A DNA stretch of 64,000 bases, taken from Sphingopyxis sp. UBA6723. GTDB taxonomy: Bacteria > Pseudomonadota > Alphaproteobacteria > Sphingomonadales > Sphingomonadaceae. Location: NCBI RefSeq assembly GCF_002454115.1, contig NZ_DKIH01000011.1, forward strand, positions 181,690-245,689. The letters run 5' to 3'. The notes beneath the pieces are model-generated. The model was not told where the DNA came from, ran no database searches, and saw only the letters and a list, made by a program, of their open reading frames with translations. Both the position numbers and the translations under genes were made by a program. Every line of letters starts with the position of its first letter. Position 1 is the first letter of the stretch. Below are positions 23,918-31,479 of the stretch, piece by piece.

Positions 23918-24664
23918 CTAATCGCAATCTGCGAGCGCAATCTCGAACAGCTTCGGCCAGTATTTTCCGGTGACGAACAGGCGCTTCTTCTTCGCATCCC
24001 ATGCGATGCCGTTAAGGACGCTATCATGGCCCGTGGCGCCCGCCTGTTCCTTCAAGCCCGACAGGTCGATATAGGATTTGATGGTGCCGCTGGCCGGGTC
24101 GATCCGCACGATCATCTCGGTCATCCACACATTGGCCCAGATTTCGCCGTTGATCGTCTCCAGCTCGTTGAGCATCGCCAGCGGACGTGTGCCGAAGCGT
24201 ACCGTGACGCGCCGCTGCTCGGTCATCGTCGCGGGATCGAAGAAGCGCAGCTGTGAGGTGCCGTCGCTCAGCGCCAAACTGTCGCCGACCATGGTGACGC
24301 CCCAACCCTCACCCGCAAATTTGAAGGTGCCGACGGGTTTCAGATCCTTGATCCGCCACCGATTGCCGACCCCGCCCTGCCAGGTGACGCCGATGATCTG
24401 GTCGCGCCAGCGGGTGATGCCTTCGCCGAACTGGTCGGACGGTAATTTTGTCTGGGCGACCGCCTTGCCGGTCTTGAGGTCGAGCCGCGCGACGCGTGAG
24501 CGGCCATATTGGCCGGTCGCTTCATAAAGATGGCCGCCGTCCCAGAACAGGCCCTGGGTAAAGCTGGTCGTGTCGTGGGGGTAGCTTTGGACGATGCGAT
24601 AGCCGCAGCGTTCGATCGGCTGGACCGGGTCGGCGATCATGGCGAGGGCGAGGAACAAGCTCAT
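23918..24664 (-). CDS. Glutaminyl-peptide cyclotransferase (glutamine cyclotransferase family)
   Basis: A 248-residue protein of the plant/bacterial glutamine cyclotransferase family, a five-bladed beta-propeller. A short signal-like leader (MSLFLALAMIADPVQ) suggests the periplasm. Family landmarks: SYPHDTTSFTQGLFWDGGHLYEATG, then LPSDQFGEGITRW, ELETINGEIWANVW and LNGIAWDAKKKRLFVTGKYWP. It cyclises N-terminal Gln to pyroglutamate, releasing ammonia. Length matches bacterial homologues. Adjacent genes give no functional hint. Confidence 0.9.
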   Translation of the reverse strand: MSLFLALAMIADPVQPIERCGYRIVQSYPHDTTSFTQGLFWDGGHLYEATGQYGRSRVARLDLKTGKAVAQTKLPSDQFGEGITRWRDQIIGVTWQGGVGNRWRIKDLKPVGTFKFAGEGWGVTMVGDSLALSDGTSQLRFFDPATMTEQRRVTVRFGTRPLAMLNELETINGEIWANVWMTEMIVRIDPASGTIKSYIDLSGLKEQAGATGHDSVLNGIAWDAKKKRLFVTGKYWPKLFEIALADCD

Positions 24665-24711
24665 GCCGCTTTGCTATGCCGGGCCGAATGAACAGGCAAT
24701 GACAGAACCGC

Positions 24712-24820
24712 CGTGCCCCTGCGAAGGCAGGGGCCCATCATCTGGCGTTGCGATTCAAAGCGATGGGCGCCGGGTGACGACAGCATCGGTGATGGGCCCC
24801 TGCCTTCGCAGGGGCGCGCG
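24712..24820. repeat. Palindromic intergenic unit, family C (copy 2)
   Basis: Arms GTGCCCCTGCGAAGGCAGGG and CCCCTGCCTTCGCAGGGGCG with an inner CCCATCA/TGATGGG pair and an additional GCGATGGGCGCC segment in the centre. It lies between the cyclotransferase gene and the groEL terminator. Confidence 0.88.
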
Positions 24821-24825
24821 TACGA

Positions 24826-24862
24826 AAAGGGCCGGAGGATTGCTCCCCCGACCCTCTTTTCA
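24826..24862 (-). terminator. groESL terminator
   Basis: On the minus strand AGGGTCGGGGGA-GCAA-TCCTCCGGCCCT forms a hairpin just after the groEL stop, followed by TTTTC. Confidence 0.85.
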
Positions 24863-24888
24863 TCGGCTGAGTGCCGAACGGTTTGGAC

Positions 24889-26532
24889 TTAGAAGTCCAT
24901 GCCGCCCATGCCGCCCATGCCGCCGCCGCCCATAGGCATGGCGGGCTTGTCGTCGGGCGATTCGGCGATGCCGGCTTCGGTGGTGATCAGCAGACCAGCA
25001 ACCGAGGCCGCGTCCTGCAGCGCGATGCGGACGACCTTGGTCGGGTCGATGACACCGGCCTTGACCAGGTCTTCATAGACATCGGTCGAGGCGTTGAAGC
25101 CGAAGTTGCTGTCCTTCTGGTCGAACAGCTTGCCAGCGACGACACCGCCGTCGAAACCGGCGTTTTCGGCGATCTGACGGACCGGAGCCTGCAGCGCGCG
25201 ACGGATAATGTCGATGCCGCGGGTCTGGTCTTCGTTGACGCCAGTCAGGCCTTCGAGTGCCTTGGTGGCGTACAGCAGAGCGGTACCGCCGCCGGGGACG
25301 ATGCCTTCTTCGACCGCAGCGCGGGTTGCGTGGAGGGCGTCATCGACGCGATCCTTGCGTTCCTTCACTTCGACTTCCGAAGCGCCGCCGACCTTGATGA
25401 CTGCAACGCCGCCAGCGAGCTTCGCCAGACGTTCCTGCAGCTTTTCCTTGTCGTAGTCGCTGGTCGTCGTTTCGATCTGCGCGCGGATCTGTTCGACGCG
25501 GCCCTTGATCGTGTCGGCATCGCCGGCACCATCGACGATCGTCGTGTTGTCCTTGTCGATCGTGACGCGCTTGGCCTGGCCCAGCATGTTCAGCGTGACG
25601 GTTTCCAGCTTGATGCCCAGGTCTTCGCTGATCATTTCACCGTTGGTGAGGATCGCAATGTCCTGCAGCATCGCCTTGCGGCGATCGCCGAAGCCCGGTG
25701 CCTTGACGGCTGCGACCTTCAGGCCGCCGCGCAGGCGGTTGACCACCAGCGTGGCGAGCGCTTCGCCTTCGATGTCTTCGGCGATGATCAGCAGCGGACG
25801 GCCCGACTGCACCACCGCTTCGAGAATCGGCAGCATCGACTGGAGGTTCGACAGCTTCTTTTCAAAGATCAGGATGTACGGATCGGCCAGCTCGACGAGC
25901 ATCTTTTCCGGGTTGGTGATGAAGTAAGGGCTCAGGTAGCCGCGGTCGAACTGCATGCCTTCGACAACGTCGAGCTCGAAATCGAGACCCTTGGCTTCTT
26001 CGACGGTGATCACGCCTTCCTTGCCGACCTTGTCCATCGCCTGCGCGATTTTCTCGCCGACTTCGGTGTCGCCATTGGCCGAAATGATGCCGACCTGCGC
26101 GATTTCGGCGGTGCCCGAAACCGGCTTCGACTGTGCCTTGATCGTTTCGACAACCTTGGTGACCGCGAGGTCGATGCCGCGCTTCAGGTCCATCGGGTTC
26201 ATGCCGGCGGCAACCGACTTCATGCCTTCGCGGACGATCGCCTGCGCCAATACGGTCGCGGTGGTCGTGCCGTCACCGGCGAGGTCGTTGGTCTTCGAAG
26301 CGACTTCGCGGACCATCTGCGCGCCCATGTTTTCGAACTTGTCCTTCAGTTCGATTTCCTTGGCGACGGTGACGCCGTCCTTGGTGATGCGGGGGGCGCC
26401 AAAGCTCTTGTCGATGACGACGTTGCGGCCCTTGGGACCGAGGGTCACCTTCACCGCGTCGGCGAGGATGTCGACGCCGCGCAGGATGCGTTCGCGCGCG
26501 TCGCGGCTAAATTTTACGTCTTTTGCAGCCAT
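24889..26532 (-). CDS. groEL: Chaperonin GroEL (60 kDa)
   Basis: A 547-residue chaperonin. It starts MAAKDVKFSRDARERILRGV, holds the ATP-site motifs DGTTTATVLAQAIVREG and GIVPGGGTALL, and ends in the flexible Gly-Met tail GGGGMGGMGGMDF. With GroES it forms the folding chamber for newly made and stress-damaged cytoplasmic proteins. It is co-transcribed with groES, 64 bp upstream, under a CIRCE element. The length is standard. It appears to be the main groESL operon, given perfect CIRCE control. Confidence 0.99.
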   Translation of the reverse strand: MAAKDVKFSRDARERILRGVDILADAVKVTLGPKGRNVVIDKSFGAPRITKDGVTVAKEIELKDKFENMGAQMVREVASKTNDLAGDGTTTATVLAQAIVREGMKSVAAGMNPMDLKRGIDLAVTKVVETIKAQSKPVSGTAEIAQVGIISANGDTEVGEKIAQAMDKVGKEGVITVEEAKGLDFELDVVEGMQFDRGYLSPYFITNPEKMLVELADPYILIFEKKLSNLQSMLPILEAVVQSGRPLLIIAEDIEGEALATLVVNRLRGGLKVAAVKAPGFGDRRKAMLQDIAILTNGEMISEDLGIKLETVTLNMLGQAKRVTIDKDNTTIVDGAGDADTIKGRVEQIRAQIETTTSDYDKEKLQERLAKLAGGVAVIKVGGASEVEVKERKDRVDDALHATRAAVEEGIVPGGGTALLYATKALEGLTGVNEDQTRGIDIIRRALQAPVRQIAENAGFDGGVVAGKLFDQKDSNFGFNASTDVYEDLVKAGVIDPTKVVRIALQDAASVAGLLITTEAGIAESPDDKPAMPMGGGGMGGMGGMDF

Positions 26533-26596
26533 GTGGATGCTCCTTCAAAAAATGGCAGAAAACTGCGCAACTTCACTCGAGATTCGATCAAATCGC

Positions 26597-26884
26597 TCAG
26601 GCGATGACGCCGAGGATGTCCGATTCCTTCATGATCAACAGCTCTTCGCCGTCGACCTTGACTTCGGTGCCCGACCATTTGCCGAACAGGATGCGATCGC
26701 CGGCCTTGACGTCGAGCGGGGTCACCTTGCCGTCATCGGCGCGGGCGCCCGAACCAACGGAGACGACTTCGCCTTCCTGCGGCTTTTCCTTGGCGGTGTC
26801 GGGGATGATGATGCCGCCAGCCGTTTTTTCTTCGGCTTCGATACGGCGGACGAGCACTCGGTCGTGCAGCGGACGAAATTGCAT
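26597..26884 (-). CDS. groES: Co-chaperonin GroES (10 kDa)
   Basis: A 95-residue protein starting MQFRPLHDRVLVRRIEAEEK with GGAGGG as ribosome-binding site 7 bases before ATG. The mobile loop TAGGIIIPDTAKEKPQEG, which docks on GroEL, is intact. It is the lid of the chaperonin chamber. First gene of the operon, directly behind CIRCE. Confidence 0.99.
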   Translation of the reverse strand: MQFRPLHDRVLVRRIEAEEKTAGGIIIPDTAKEKPQEGEVVSVGSGARADDGKVTPLDVKAGDRILFGKWSGTEVKVDGEELLIMKESDILGVIA

Positions 26885-26916
26885 GGATATCCCTCCAATG
26901 ATGCAATGGATGTGAT

Positions 26917-26943
26917 TTAGCACTCACAGGGCGCGAGTGCTAA
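26917..26943 (-). promoter_or_regulatory. CIRCE element (HrcA operator)
   Basis: A perfect match to the CIRCE consensus: TTAGCACTC-N9-GAGTGCTAA, 33 bp before the groES start. HrcA binds it and represses groESL until heat shock. A GTG that could serve as an early start of the divergent HNH gene lies inside the right arm, so HrcA could also affect that gene. Confidence 0.98.
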
Positions 26944-26954
26944 CAGACGGGCAT

Positions 26955-27476
26955 ATGGGTGGCTCCCCTAAGACCGTCAAGCGGACTCCAACGAAAATTT
27001 TACGCTTGAGCGTTAAGCCGTCACCCATGAAGGCCGAAGCGTTTCAAAAGCAGGCTCAGGAAGCGATCGAGCGACCTGAGGTAGCGGCGCAGCCGTGTCT
27101 CGGCATGATGCCTTATCGTACCATCGTGTTTGCACGATTGCACAGCAGTGAGAGCAAGACTCCCCTTTACTGGGTAGCAGGTGCGGCGGGTGGTCCTTGG
27201 GCAGCGCGAAACAGCTTGAAGAAGGCTGTTGAAACCCATGGTGCCAAATGCTTCTATTGCCCCACAAAGCTATCGAAGGACAACCTGACCATCGACCATG
27301 TGGAAGGTCAAAATGGTGATGCCGCGGAAGCTATCCAAAATCTGGTAGCGGCCTGTAAGCCCTGCAACGCCAAGAAAGGCCACCAGCCCATCGATGCCTT
27401 CCATCCCGAAGCTGGTCGCGAATGGCTAAGGGCACTGCATGCGCAAGTCGAAGAACGGCTACGTAAGCTAGGTTGA
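26955..27476 (+). CDS. HNH endonuclease-like protein
   Basis: From the ATG at 26955 it has 173 residues; a GTG at 26937 or ATG at 27027 are other possible starts. The C-terminal half is a compact zinc-finger HNH nuclease: CFYC (Cys99, Cys102), IDHVEG (Asp114-His115), NLVAACKPCNAKKGH with Asn129, Cys134, Cys137 and Asn138. The first half is basic (SPKTVKRTPTKILRLSVKPS) and may bind nucleic acid. HNH proteins of this size occur in phage defence, mobile elements and DNA repair. The gene is divergent from groES and only 11 bp from CIRCE, and its 3' end overlaps the MATE gene by 9 bp. Its base use is less GC-rich than its neighbours. Confidence 0.75.
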   Translation: MGGSPKTVKRTPTKILRLSVKPSPMKAEAFQKQAQEAIERPEVAAQPCLGMMPYRTIVFARLHSSESKTPLYWVAGAAGGPWAARNSLKKAVETHGAKCFYCPTKLSKDNLTIDHVEGQNGDAAEAIQNLVAACKPCNAKKGHQPIDAFHPEAGREWLRALHAQVEERLRKLG

Positions 27477-28868
27477 AGGAAGCAACCCCAGCCGCGCCCG
27501 CATCCGCCACCGCATAAGCAGCACCGCCGACACCACAATAAGCCCGACCGCCAGCCCGATCCACACCCCAACCCCGGCGAGCGGGGTCCAGAAGCCGAGG
27601 TAGATCGCGGTGCCATAGCCCGCGATCCAGTAGCCGCAGATGGCGATGATCATCGGGGTGCGGGTGTCTTGCAAGCCGCGCAATACCCCGGCGGCGACCG
27701 CCTGCGCACCGTCGAACAGCTGGAACGCCGCGGCGACGACCAGGAATTGCATCGCGAATCCCACGAGCGCCGCGTTGCGCGCCGCATCGACATCGACATA
27801 GATCGACAGCACCAGCGTCGGGAACAGCCACATCAGCAGCGCGGTGAACGCCATGAAGCCGATGCCGAGCACCAGCGACGCCTGTCCGGCATGGGCGATG
27901 CCGCGGTGGTCGCGGGCGCCATAGGCCAGCCCGACGCGGATCGTCGCCGCCTGTGCGACCCCGAACGGGATCTGGAAAGCGAGCGCGGCGACCTGCAACG
28001 CAATGGTGTGACCCGCGAGTTCCGCCTCACCGATCCGCCCCATAAGGAAGGCGGCGCCGGTGAACAATCCGGCCTCAGCGAGAATGGTCAGGCTGATCGG
28101 GGTGCCGATGCGCAGCATGTCGAAAAAGCGCGTCCATTCGGTGCGCCACCAGTTACCGAACAGATGATAGCGCCGCAGCCGCCGGTCGGACTGAATGACG
28201 ACGACATAGGCGAGCAGCATCAGCACGCTGGTGATGACGCTGGAGATCGCCGAGCCGTGCAGCCCGAGCGCAGGCAAGCCGAGGTTGCCGAACACCAGCG
28301 CCCAGTTGCCGAGGGCGTTGACCCCGAGCGCGCCGAAAGTGATCGCGGTCGCGATCGTCGGTCGCCCGAGCGCCGAGACAAAGATGCGCAGCACCGTCGC
28401 AGCGATCATCGGGAACATGCCCCACATCAGGATCAGCAGGAAACCGGCGGCGCGCGCCGAGGTTTCGGCGGGCTGTCCGGTCAGGGTCATGATCGGCCCG
28501 CCCGCGGCGCAAATGCCCATGAAGACGAGCGACACCAGCGCGCTGAGCCACAGCGCCATGCGCACGGTCCGGCGCACCTCGCGCACCGCATGTTTGCGGC
28601 GCCCGAGTTCGGCGGCGATCAGCGGCGCGGCGGCGCCGACCAGCCCGCTGCCGGTCCAGAGCAACAGGCCAAAGATCGACACGCCGAGCGAGGAGGCGGC
28701 GAGCGCGGCGTCGCCAAGCCGGGCGACAAAGATGACATCGATCGCGTGGACGAGCATCTGGAGCAGGTTTGCGGCGGCAAGCGGCAGGGCGAGCGCCAGC
28801 GTCGCCCGGAATTCCTGGCGAAGACCCTGCGACGGTTCCGCGGTCAAAGGCGTGGCCTGCTGCAACAT
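27468..28868 (-). CDS. MATE-family multidrug efflux transporter
   Basis: A 466-residue protein with twelve predicted membrane helices in two MatE halves (about 20-180 and 245-405). Start MLQQATPLTAEPSQGLRQEF. Motifs include DVIFVARLGDAALAASSLGVS and, in the second half, AEAGLFTGAAFLMGRIGEAELAGHTIALQ. Such NorM-like pumps export cationic drugs and metabolites with Na+ or H+. It is convergent with the HNH gene, whose last 9 bases it overlaps. Confidence 0.93.
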   Translation of the reverse strand: MLQQATPLTAEPSQGLRQEFRATLALALPLAAANLLQMLVHAIDVIFVARLGDAALAASSLGVSIFGLLLWTGSGLVGAAAPLIAAELGRRKHAVREVRRTVRMALWLSALVSLVFMGICAAGGPIMTLTGQPAETSARAAGFLLILMWGMFPMIAATVLRIFVSALGRPTIATAITFGALGVNALGNWALVFGNLGLPALGLHGSAISSVITSVLMLLAYVVVIQSDRRLRRYHLFGNWWRTEWTRFFDMLRIGTPISLTILAEAGLFTGAAFLMGRIGEAELAGHTIALQVAALAFQIPFGVAQAATIRVGLAYGARDHRGIAHAGQASLVLGIGFMAFTALLMWLFPTLVLSIYVDVDAARNAALVGFAMQFLVVAAAFQLFDGAQAVAAGVLRGLQDTRTPMIIAICGYWIAGYGTAIYLGFWTPLAGVGVWIGLAVGLIVVSAVLLMRWRMRARLGLLPST

Positions 28869-28974
28869 GGCCGGCCCGGATAGGCGCGGGGCGGGAGCGG
28901 TTCAATGACAGGCGAGGTAGGTCGGGATTTTCAGCGCCAGGGGTGGCAAAAAGGCAACAGCAGCGCATATAAAA

Positions 28975-29108
28975 GCCCCTCCCCTTCAGGCGAGGGGTTG
29001 GGGTGGGGTTTGCCGGGTTGGCGCAAGGCCGATGGACCCCACCCCGCTCGACTAAAGGCCCGGCTACGCCGGACCAAGTCTCGCTGCCTCCCCCATCAAA
29101 GGGGAGGG
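28975..29108. repeat. Palindromic intergenic unit, family H (copy 2)
   Basis: Left part GCCCCTCCCCTTCAGGCGAG followed by GGGGTTGGGGTGGGG, a right part with GGACCCCACCCCG, a short hairpin GGCCCGGCTACGCCGGACC and finally CCCCATCAAAGGGGAGGG. It resembles the unit at 18466 with an insertion in the centre. It occupies most of the gap between the MATE gene and the PycTM-like gene. Confidence 0.75.
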
Positions 29109-29110
29109 AT

Positions 29111-29680
29111 TCAGGTCCACATCGCGACCATCTCGAACGCAAACGCCCCGAAGGTTAGCGTCAGCCCGACGACAAACAACCTGTACGCATAAGCCAGATA
29201 GCGATATTTCCGCCGCGCGAGCACGATGCCGTTCTGATAAGTGTCGCGCAGCATCGTCTCGTACAGATCTTCCTCGGTGCGCAGCCGCGCCTTGACCGCG
29301 TCGATGAACTCATCCTCTTCCATCTGCGAAAAGCGGCCGAAGAACAGGATGTTGCTGTGGTCCTTGCCGTCCTTGTAAACGATCGGCGGCGCCTTGCCGA
29401 CGCGCGGCAATACCGCCGACACGGCGAGCAGCGCGGAGAGGAAGGAAAAGGTCGCAAGGATCGTCAGCGGCATCGCCAGCGCCCCTGCCCCGGCGCGCGC
29501 CTGACCGACCGCGAGGGTGAACACGACAAAGGTCGCACCCATCAGGATCGACGCTTTCTGGTCGGCCATCTGCGACAGCTGCATTGTCAGCTGCTGATTG
29601 GTGCGGACCAGATGCACCGCGTTCGGCGGAAACGAAACCGCGGGCGGCGTCGGTGGTGTCGATGCGTTTTCGCTGTCCAT
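29111..29680 (-). CDS. PycTM-like membrane protein (Pycsar effector family / DUF5706)
   Basis: A 189-residue protein with three hydrophobic segments: about 45-62 (ASILMGATFVVFTLAVGQ), about 68-90 (LAMPLTILATFSFLSALLAV) and a C-terminal one from about 165 (LFVVGLTLTFGAFAFEMV). The layout and the N-terminal DQKASILMGA region match the Pycsar transmembrane effector family, which in phage defence acts downstream of a cyclic-nucleotide signal. No uridylate or cytidylate cyclase gene is seen near it. It is divergent from the acyl carrier protein gene of the sphingolipid locus, so a housekeeping membrane role is equally possible. Confidence 0.75.
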   Translation of the reverse strand: MDSENASTPPTPPAVSFPPNAVHLVRTNQQLTMQLSQMADQKASILMGATFVVFTLAVGQARAGAGALAMPLTILATFSFLSALLAVSAVLPRVGKAPPIVYKDGKDHSNILFFGRFSQMEEDEFIDAVKARLRTEEDLYETMLRDTYQNGIVLARRKYRYLAYAYRLFVVGLTLTFGAFAFEMVAMWT

Positions 29681-29832
29681 GGTGTTTCTCCCCTGTCAGC
29701 GACCCGTCACAGCGATGCCATGAAGTGCCGCCAGCGGCAAGATGCTGCCCTGTTCCCGCCGCATTCGCTTGCCAATCGGACATGAGCGCGGCATTCCCGC
29801 GCGCAACATTATATCTTTACGGGACGCACCAC

Positions 29833-30069
29833 ATGAGCACCGCCCTCACCGACCAGATTTACGGCCTGATCGCCCCCTTCAATAAAAAGGGGGTCGCGCT
29901 GACCGATGCGACGACCTTTGCCGGCGACCTTGAATGGGACAGCCTGACGGTGATGGATTTTGTCGCCGAAGTCGAGGACACGTTCGACATCATCATCAGC
30001 ATGAACATGCAGGCTGAGATTGAGACCGTGGGCCAATTGGTGGCGGCGGTTGAAAAGCTGCAAGGATAA
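29833..30069 (+). CDS. Acyl carrier protein for serine palmitoyltransferase
   Basis: A 78-residue acyl carrier protein. The 4'-phosphopantetheine site is Ser37 in LEWDSLTVMDFVAEVEDTF, followed by the acidic recognition helix. It is not the fatty-acid synthase AcpP (which has GADSLD). It precedes the serine palmitoyltransferase gene by 105 bp. In Caulobacter and Sphingomonas such a dedicated AcpR delivers the acyl chain to Spt. ATG chosen at 29833 since upstream codons in this frame are unlike an ACP. Confidence 0.9.
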   Translation: MSTALTDQIYGLIAPFNKKGVALTDATTFAGDLEWDSLTVMDFVAEVEDTFDIIISMNMQAEIETVGQLVAAVEKLQG

Positions 30070-30077
30070 ACCCGATG

Positions 30078-30159
30078 CCGTTCGCATCGAGCGAAGTCGA
30101 GATGCCCCTCGACCTTGCGCCATGCCGACGGGTGTCTCGACTTCGCTCGACACGAACGG
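30078..30159. repeat. Palindromic intergenic unit, family F (copy 2)
   Basis: Left arm CGCATCGAGCGAAGTCGAGA, right arm TCTCGACTTCGCTCGACACG. It sits between the acyl carrier protein and serine palmitoyltransferase genes, that is, inside a probable operon. Confidence 0.88.
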
Positions 30160-30174
30160 GCCAAGGATATTGAT

Positions 30175-31377
30175 ATGACCGACCTCTTTTCGAAATTCGA
30201 TCCGCTGATCCAGCAGCGCGAAACCCTGCTCGCGACCGGGGTCACCGATCCCTATAATCTGGTGATGGAAAAGGTGATCTCGCCGACCGTCGCGATCTGC
30301 AACGGGCGCGAGACGATTCTGCTTGGCACCTATAATTATATGGGCATGACGTTTGACGAAGATGTCATTGCCGCGGGCAAGGACGCGCTCGACAAATTCG
30401 GCAGCGGCACCACCGGCAGCCGCGTCCTCAACGGCACCTATCAGGGCCACAAGGAGTGCGAAGAAGCGCTGAAAGAATTTTACGCCATGGACCATGCCAT
30501 GGTGTTTTCAACGGGTTATCAGGCGAACCTCGGCATCATCAGCACAATCGCGGGCAAAGGCGATTATGTCATCCTCGACATCGACAGCCATGCGTCGATC
30601 TATGATGGCTGCGCGATGGGCAACGCCGAAATCGTCGCCTTCCGCCACAACGACGTGGAGGCGCTGGAAAAACGGCTGAAACGCCTGCCCCCCGAAGCGG
30701 GCAAGCTCGTCGTGCTCGAGGGCGTCTATTCGATGCTCGGCGACGTCGCGCCGCTGAAGGAAATGATCCGTGTTTCCAAGGAAAATGGCGCGATGATACT
30801 GGTCGACGAAGCCCATTCGATGGGCTTTATCGGCGAGAATGGCCGCGGGGTTGCCGAGGCGCAGGGGGTGATCGACGACGTCGATTTCATCATCGGTACC
30901 TTCAGCAAGAGCGTCGGCACGGTCGGCGGTTTCTGCGTGTCGAACCATCCCAAGTTCGAAATCCTGCGGCTGGTGTGCCGCCCCTATGTGTTCACCGCGT
31001 CGCTGCCGCCGAGCGTTGTGGCGACCGCGGCGACGAGCATCCGCAAGCTGATGCACGGGTCGAACAAGCGCGCCCACCTTTGGGAAAATTCGAAGGTGCT
31101 GCACAAGGGGCTGCGCGATCTGGGATTCCAGCTCGGCACCGACGAAGCGCAATCGGCGATTATTGCGGTCATCATGCCCGACCTGGAGAAGGGCGCGATG
31201 ATGTGGGAGGCACTGCTTGAGGAAGGGCTGTACGTCAATCTGGCGCGCCCGCCTGCAACCCCGGCGGGCATGACGCTGCTGCGCTGCTCGCTGTGCGCCG
31301 AACATAGCAGCGAGCAAGTCGGCGAAATCCTGGGCCGTTTCGAGCGCGCGGGCAAGCGCATCGGCATTATCGGCTGA
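30175..31377 (+). CDS. spt: Serine palmitoyltransferase
   Basis: A 400-residue alpha-oxoamine synthase, fold type I PLP enzyme, very similar throughout to Sphingomonas paucimobilis SPT as I recall it. AAGGA precedes the ATG at 30175. Catalytic residues: His139 in DIDSHASIYDG (stacks on PLP), Asp211 and His214 in VDEAHSMGF, Lys245 in GTFSKSVGTVGG (Schiff base). It condenses L-serine with an acyl thioester to 3-ketodihydrosphingosine, the first step of sphingolipid synthesis, in the cytoplasm. The preceding acyl carrier protein is the likely acyl donor. A terminator follows. Confidence 0.96.
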   Translation: MTDLFSKFDPLIQQRETLLATGVTDPYNLVMEKVISPTVAICNGRETILLGTYNYMGMTFDEDVIAAGKDALDKFGSGTTGSRVLNGTYQGHKECEEALKEFYAMDHAMVFSTGYQANLGIISTIAGKGDYVILDIDSHASIYDGCAMGNAEIVAFRHNDVEALEKRLKRLPPEAGKLVVLEGVYSMLGDVAPLKEMIRVSKENGAMILVDEAHSMGFIGENGRGVAEAQGVIDDVDFIIGTFSKSVGTVGGFCVSNHPKFEILRLVCRPYVFTASLPPSVVATAATSIRKLMHGSNKRAHLWENSKVLHKGLRDLGFQLGTDEAQSAIIAVIMPDLEKGAMMWEALLEEGLYVNLARPPATPAGMTLLRCSLCAEHSSEQVGEILGRFERAGKRIGIIG

Positions 31378-31385
31378 ATCGACCC

Positions 31386-31412
31386 AATCCGCCGACCAGC
31401 GGATTCCTTTTT
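31386..31412 (+). terminator. Terminator after serine palmitoyltransferase
   Basis: Hairpin AATCCGC-CGACCA-GCGGATT followed by CCTTTTT, 9 bases after the spt stop. Confidence 0.85.
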
Positions 31413-31479
31413 GCGCCGAACCGAAGCGGCGCGGATTTCGGCGCTTTGCGGTAGGGCGCATGTCCGGTAAGACAGGCGC

